Origin: FEN-680 sp036781505
Lineage (GTDB): Bacteria > Actinomycetota > Geothermincolia > Fen-727 > Anoxymicrobiaceae
Assembly (NCBI GenBank): GCA_036781505.1
Contig: DAIQAV010000032.1
Location: 1 to 16,606, forward strand
Direction: 5' to 3'
Length of the DNA: 16,606 nt
Shown: positions 14,672 through 16,606 of the stretch, piece by piece
Numbering within the stretch: the first letter of the stretch is position 1
Layout of the letters: every line of letters starts with the position of its first letter
The notes under the pieces: model-generated
What the model saw: the letters and a program-made list of their open reading frames with translations, nothing else
Database searches by the model: none
What the model was told of the DNA's origin: nothing
Made by a program: the position numbers and the translations under genes

Positions 14672-14955
14672 TGGACACAATATGCCCCGGACAGAACACC
14701 CTTTTCTGGAAGCCCGAGGATATCTTCGAGGCGCCCTGCCCCGTCTGCGACGCGACGGTTGAGTTCTTCAAAGACGACGTCTCGCGCAAGTGCCCCAAGT
14801 GCGGCTTCCGGTTCCCCAACCCCAGGCTGGACATGGGTTGCCTGGAGTGGTGTCCCTACGCCGACAAGTGCGCGGCGGCCCTCGCCGAGGGCGGCACGCC
14901 CGGGATCCCCGCATCCGATGATGCGGCGCCCGAGAAACCTTTGGAGGGAAAGTAA
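14671..14955 (+). CDS. Eight-cysteine zinc-ribbon protein, function unknown
   Basis: A 94-residue protein with all eight cysteines in the first 67 residues: C5, C23, C26, C41, C44, C57, C61, C67. The middle four (CPVC then CPKC) form a standard zinc ribbon. The outer four (C5 plus CLEWCPYADKC) could form a second metal or Fe-S site. The remaining tail (APEKPLEGK) is disordered-looking. ATG 14671 shares one base with the preceding stop (TAATG), so the two proteins are probably made together. This suggests that it partners the ferredoxin-like protein. I recognise the pattern as an uncharacterised small protein of anaerobes but cannot assign a function. Confidence 0.82.
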   Translation: MDTICPGQNTLFWKPEDIFEAPCPVCDATVEFFKDDVSRKCPKCGFRFPNPRLDMGCLEWCPYADKCAAALAEGGTPGIPASDDAAPEKPLEGK

Positions 14956-15288
14956 TTGAATATAGTCAAGTACGAGGACGTTTCTATCGCCGAAACGCCT
15001 CACGGGGTCGACGTTCGCAAGCTCTTCGAGAGCGAGCATGTCAGCGTTGTCGAGATCAAGCTCGGCCACGGCGAGGGGCTCAAGAGGCACACCACGCCCG
15101 TCGACGTCTTTTTCTACATCCTCGAAGGCCACGGAATTGTGGAGATCGGCGACGAGAAGGAGCACGTCTCCGGCCATATGCTCATCGAGAGCCCCAAGGG
15201 GATAGAGCACACGGTATCCAACGAGGGCGATGAGCCGTTGCGGTTCCTGGTGGTGAAGACCCCGGCGACCGCCAGCCGCAAAACATAG
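14956..15288 (+). CDS. Small cupin-domain protein
   Basis: A 110-residue single-domain cupin. Cupin motif 1 is GEGLKRHTTPVDVFFYILEG, and motif 2 is around SPKGIEHTVSNEGDEPLRF. The first motif keeps one His (H46) but has Thr where the second His of HxH is usual. A classical 3-His/1-Glu metal site is therefore incomplete. It may bind metal differently or act as a sensor. TTG 14956 directly abuts the previous stop (TAATTG), with GGAGG at 14943-14947 eight bases upstream. It is the last gene of the cluster. The substrate is unknown. Confidence 0.85.
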   Translation: MNIVKYEDVSIAETPHGVDVRKLFESEHVSVVEIKLGHGEGLKRHTTPVDVFFYILEGHGIVEIGDEKEHVSGHMLIESPKGIEHTVSNEGDEPLRFLVVKTPATASRKT

Positions 15289-15298
15289 CGGCGCGGTT

Positions 15299-15327
15299 TT
15301 GCGTCAATTCCCACCGTTCTCTATAAT
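15299..15327 (+). promoter_or_regulatory. Sigma-70-type promoter of the tRNA-Asn gene
   Basis: A perfect -10 box TATAAT (15322-15327) lies 17 bases after TTGCGT (15299-15304), a half-consensus -35. Transcription would begin around 15334, some 20 bases before the tRNA. Confidence 0.7.
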
Positions 15328-15354
15328 TGGACACCGTGACTGCGGATTGACCGT

Positions 15355-15430
15355 TCCCCGGTAGCTCAATCGGTAGAGCAACTGGCTGTTAACCAGTGTG
15401 TTGCAGGTTCGAGTCCTGCCCGGGGAGCCA
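15355..15430 (+). tRNA. tRNA-Asn (anticodon GUU)
   Basis: A complete cloverleaf. The acceptor stem is TCCCCGG (15355-15361) with CCGGGGA (15420-15426). The D-arm is GCTC/GAGC. The anticodon stem ACTGG/CCAGT encloses loop CTGTTAA, with anticodon GTT at 15388-15390. The T-arm is GCAGG/CCTGC with loop TTCGAGT. Discriminator G (15427) and encoded CCA (15428-15430) follow. Its last 18 bases are part of a long inverted duplication (see 15413-15511). Confidence 0.97.
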
Positions 15431-15511
15431 TTTCTTTGAATTCCCCCACCACAAGTTCACTTCTTCACGCTTCCGCATGGGAATTCAAAGAAATGGCTCC
15501 CCGGGCAGGAC
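15413..15511. repeat. Perfect 33-bp inverted repeat of the tRNA-Asn 3' end
   Basis: Left arm 15413-15445 covers the last 18 bases of the tRNA plus 15 bases downstream. Right arm 15479-15511 is its exact reverse complement, with no mismatch. The arms are separated by 33 bases. The match stops abruptly on both sides. It could fold as a very stable hairpin that would compete with the tRNA acceptor and T-arms, or it may record an inverted duplication at a tRNA integration site. A mis-assembly is also possible. Confidence 0.9.
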
Positions 15512-15523
15512 GTAAGGGGGGCC

Positions 15524-15620
15524 GGGGGAAGCATTCCCCCGCATTGATTCAACAATGGGGGGGTAACAGCGATCCGCCAGGCGAGCGCCATCGGGGGGGT
15601 CGGAGACCCCCACGTTGGGG
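15524..15620. repeat. Interlocking G-run/C-run hairpins in the tRNA-flavodoxin gap
   Basis: GGGGGAA (15524-15530) pairs with TTCCCCC (15534-15540). The same C-run plus CATTG (15542-15546) pairs with CAATGGGGGG (15553-15562). GGGGGTC (15595-15601) pairs with GACCCCC (15605-15611), and CCCCA (15608-15612) also pairs with TGGGG (15616-15620). Each C-run therefore has two alternative partners. Between them lies CGCC-A-GGCG-AG-CGCC with the same three-part logic. No plausible protein is encoded in 15431-15704. Confidence 0.65.
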
Positions 15621-15683
15621 AGCGGAACCCTGAACAGCAAACCAGCGATAAGCCTGGACTGATGCAGGGGTGCAGTGACGTTC

Positions 15684-15695
15684 GCCCGGGGAGCC
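15684..15695 (+). repeat. 12-bp direct copy of the tRNA-Asn 3' end
   Basis: GCCCGGGGAGCC here is identical to 15418-15429 in the tRNA. The bases before it (GTTCG) also match the T-loop start, as if AGTCC and nearby bases had been lost. The span between the two direct copies is about 255 bp and includes the inverted copy. It resembles an att-type duplication, but the length is short and the sequence GC-rich, so chance similarity is not excluded. Confidence 0.4.
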
Positions 15696-15704
15696 CCCAA
15701 CAAG

Positions 15705-16229
15705 TTACTCAGCAGGCTTAGCGCCGTCCCCCTGGGGAGCAGCCGCTGGGGGAGCGGCAGCCGGGGGAGCACTCGCTCGATCGCTCGCCAGCTCGGCCGC
15801 TATCGCCTGGCCGAAAGCCTTCGCCTTCTCCAGCTCACCTTCAGCCAGCGGTCCTTTCCTGCCGGCCACGCCCGACCGCAGCGGCGGAACGATCTCGATG
15901 AAACCCTTTTCCTTCAGGATCTTGGAGATACCCTCGGCGGCAGTCGCGTCGCCCTTGTGAAGCCACTTGGCCAGCGCCGTGCCGAAGGCCGCGAACTTGA
16001 GCGGAGGCCCATCCACGTTCTTCAGGAACTTGCGGATAGGGCCGGACGCGTGGCCTGCCCTGGTGGGCGAACCCACCACCACGAACTCGAGGTCGGCGGG
16101 CAGCGCGGAAAGAGAACCCACGTCGGCCAGCGTAACATCCTGTCCGCTCTCCTTGAGCCCCTCAAAGATCGCGTTCGCTACCTGTTTACAGTTACCGTAC
16201 CTGCTGTGGTAGATGACCATGCCCTTCAT
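15705..16229 (-). CDS. Flavodoxin-family protein with repetitive Ala/Pro tail
   Basis: A 174-residue flavodoxin-fold protein. The N-terminus MKGMVIYHSRYGNCKQVA gives the first beta strand and FMN phosphate loop. VVVGSPTRAGHASGPIRKFL marks the second flavin loop. The domain ends near residue 148. The rest (SAPPAAAPPAAAPQGDGAKP) is low-complexity, encoded by a 15-bp unit repeated about three times. It probably binds FMN and carries electrons, but its partner is unknown. The start ATG (complement of 16227-16229) has GGAAGG seven bases upstream. It lies 24 bases after the short-chain dehydrogenase gene, likely in one operon. Its 3' end faces the tRNA region. Confidence 0.88.
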   Translation of the reverse strand: MKGMVIYHSRYGNCKQVANAIFEGLKESGQDVTLADVGSLSALPADLEFVVVGSPTRAGHASGPIRKFLKNVDGPPLKFAAFGTALAKWLHKGDATAAEGISKILKEKGFIEIVPPLRSGVAGRKGPLAEGELEKAKAFGQAIAAELASDRASAPPAAAPPAAAPQGDGAKPAE

Positions 16230-16253
16230 CAGATGACCTTCCTTATCAAGCCC

Positions 16254-16606
16254 TCAGGACTTTCCCGACTGGCGTCTGCTCTTGGCCACTATCCTTCCGA
16301 AGTAAAAGTCCACGAACCTTGGCGAGATGCCATTGAGGCGGTAGAGCAGCTTGGTGTCGAAGCCGCCTATCACCATGAACTTGCCCTTTTTGAAGCCGGC
16401 AATAAAGATCTCCGCGATCTCGGCGGAGGTCATGAGGCCTGCGCTCTCCGACAGCGCGTCGCACTCCTTGGGCCGGATCTTTAACTCTTCGGCGTGGCCG
16501 GGAGTCTCGGTGTCCGGCGGGCAGAGCACCGTCACCTGCAGCCCCTTATCCTTGAGCTCCTGGCTGACCGCCTCGGCGAGCGACAGCAGCTCCGCCTTGG
16601 TGGGTG
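16254..16606 (-). CDS. Short-chain dehydrogenase/reductase, C-terminal part (runs off window)
   Basis: The frame is open to the window edge and about 117 residues are visible, beginning PTKAELLSLAEAVSQELKDK. The segment KAELLSLAEAVSQELKDKGL followed by VTVLCPPDTETPG is the typical SDR stretch after the catalytic Tyr-x-x-x-Lys. The lysine region itself and the Rossmann start lie outside the window. The PPDTETPG and following KPEE-like RPKECDALSESAG resemble 3-ketodihydrosphingosine-reductase-like SDRs, which would hint at a lipid substrate, but this is tentative. The GTG at 16535 is internal, not the start. It precedes the flavodoxin gene by 24 bases. Confidence 0.85.
   Translation of the reverse strand, partial: PTKAELLSLAEAVSQELKDKGLQVTVLCPPDTETPGHAEELKIRPKECDALSESAGLMTSAEIAEIFIAGFKKGKFMVIGGFDTKLLYRLNGISPRFVDFYFGRIVAKSRRQSGKS

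Noticed and set aside
7942..14680. Further long minus-strand frames antisense to rpoD, rubrerythrin, fprA and the flavin reductase-ferredoxin region
   Set aside because: They arise from the same GC-rich antisense effect, overlap secure genes, and contain no recognisable motif.
15436..15772. Short open frames on both strands in the gap after tRNA-Asn
   Set aside because: Arg/Pro/Gly-rich translations through the G-run/C-run hairpins, with no ribosome-binding site and no protein-like features.

Overview
This is a 16.6 kb stretch of high-GC bacterial chromosome. It looks like an anaerobic or microaerophilic lineage, probably an anaerobic actinobacterium (Coriobacteriia, Geothermincolia or OPB41-like). 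That placement is an inference. It rests on the base composition, the order glyS-ppdK-dgt-dnaG-rpoD, and the oxygen- and NO-scavenging gene set typical of anaerobes. I could run no phylogenetic test.

Region 1 (1-9381, + strand) is a housekeeping block. It holds the 3' part of glyS (glycyl-tRNA synthetase beta chain), ppdK (pyruvate phosphate dikinase), a small iron-sulfur flavoprotein gene, dgt (dGTPase-like HD hydrolase), dnaG (primase) and rpoD (primary sigma factor). A cluster of short repeats able to form competing hairpins lies between the flavoprotein gene and dgt. A strong hairpin follows rpoD.

Region 2 (9529-15288, + strand) is a compact iron-storage and oxidative-stress cluster. In order it encodes a free-standing encapsulated-ferritin-like protein, a TIGR02757/DUF2400 protein, rubrerythrin, ferritin, an FprA-type flavodiiron protein, a flavin reductase of the Hrb type, rubredoxin, a multi-cysteine ferredoxin, an eight-cysteine zinc-ribbon protein and a small cupin. 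A plausible electron path runs from NAD(P)H through flavin reductase and rubredoxin to the flavodiiron protein and rubrerythrin, which reduce O2, NO or peroxide. The ferritin-type proteins would store or oxidise iron. Flavin reductase and rubredoxin lie in one frame separated by a single amber codon. The TIGR02757 gene appears to start at a non-canonical ATC.

Region 3 (15289-15704) holds a tRNA-Asn(GUU) with its own promoter, followed by about 270 bases without a gene. The last 18 bases of the tRNA plus 15 bases downstream are repeated as a perfect 33-bp inverted copy. Next come interlocking G-run/C-run hairpins and a third, direct 12-bp copy of the tRNA end. This is the least explained part of the window. 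It could be an integration scar, a structured RNA or small mobile element, or an assembly artefact.

Region 4 (15705-16606, - strand) holds a flavodoxin with a repetitive Ala/Pro tail and, upstream of it, the C-terminal part of a short-chain dehydrogenase that runs off the window.
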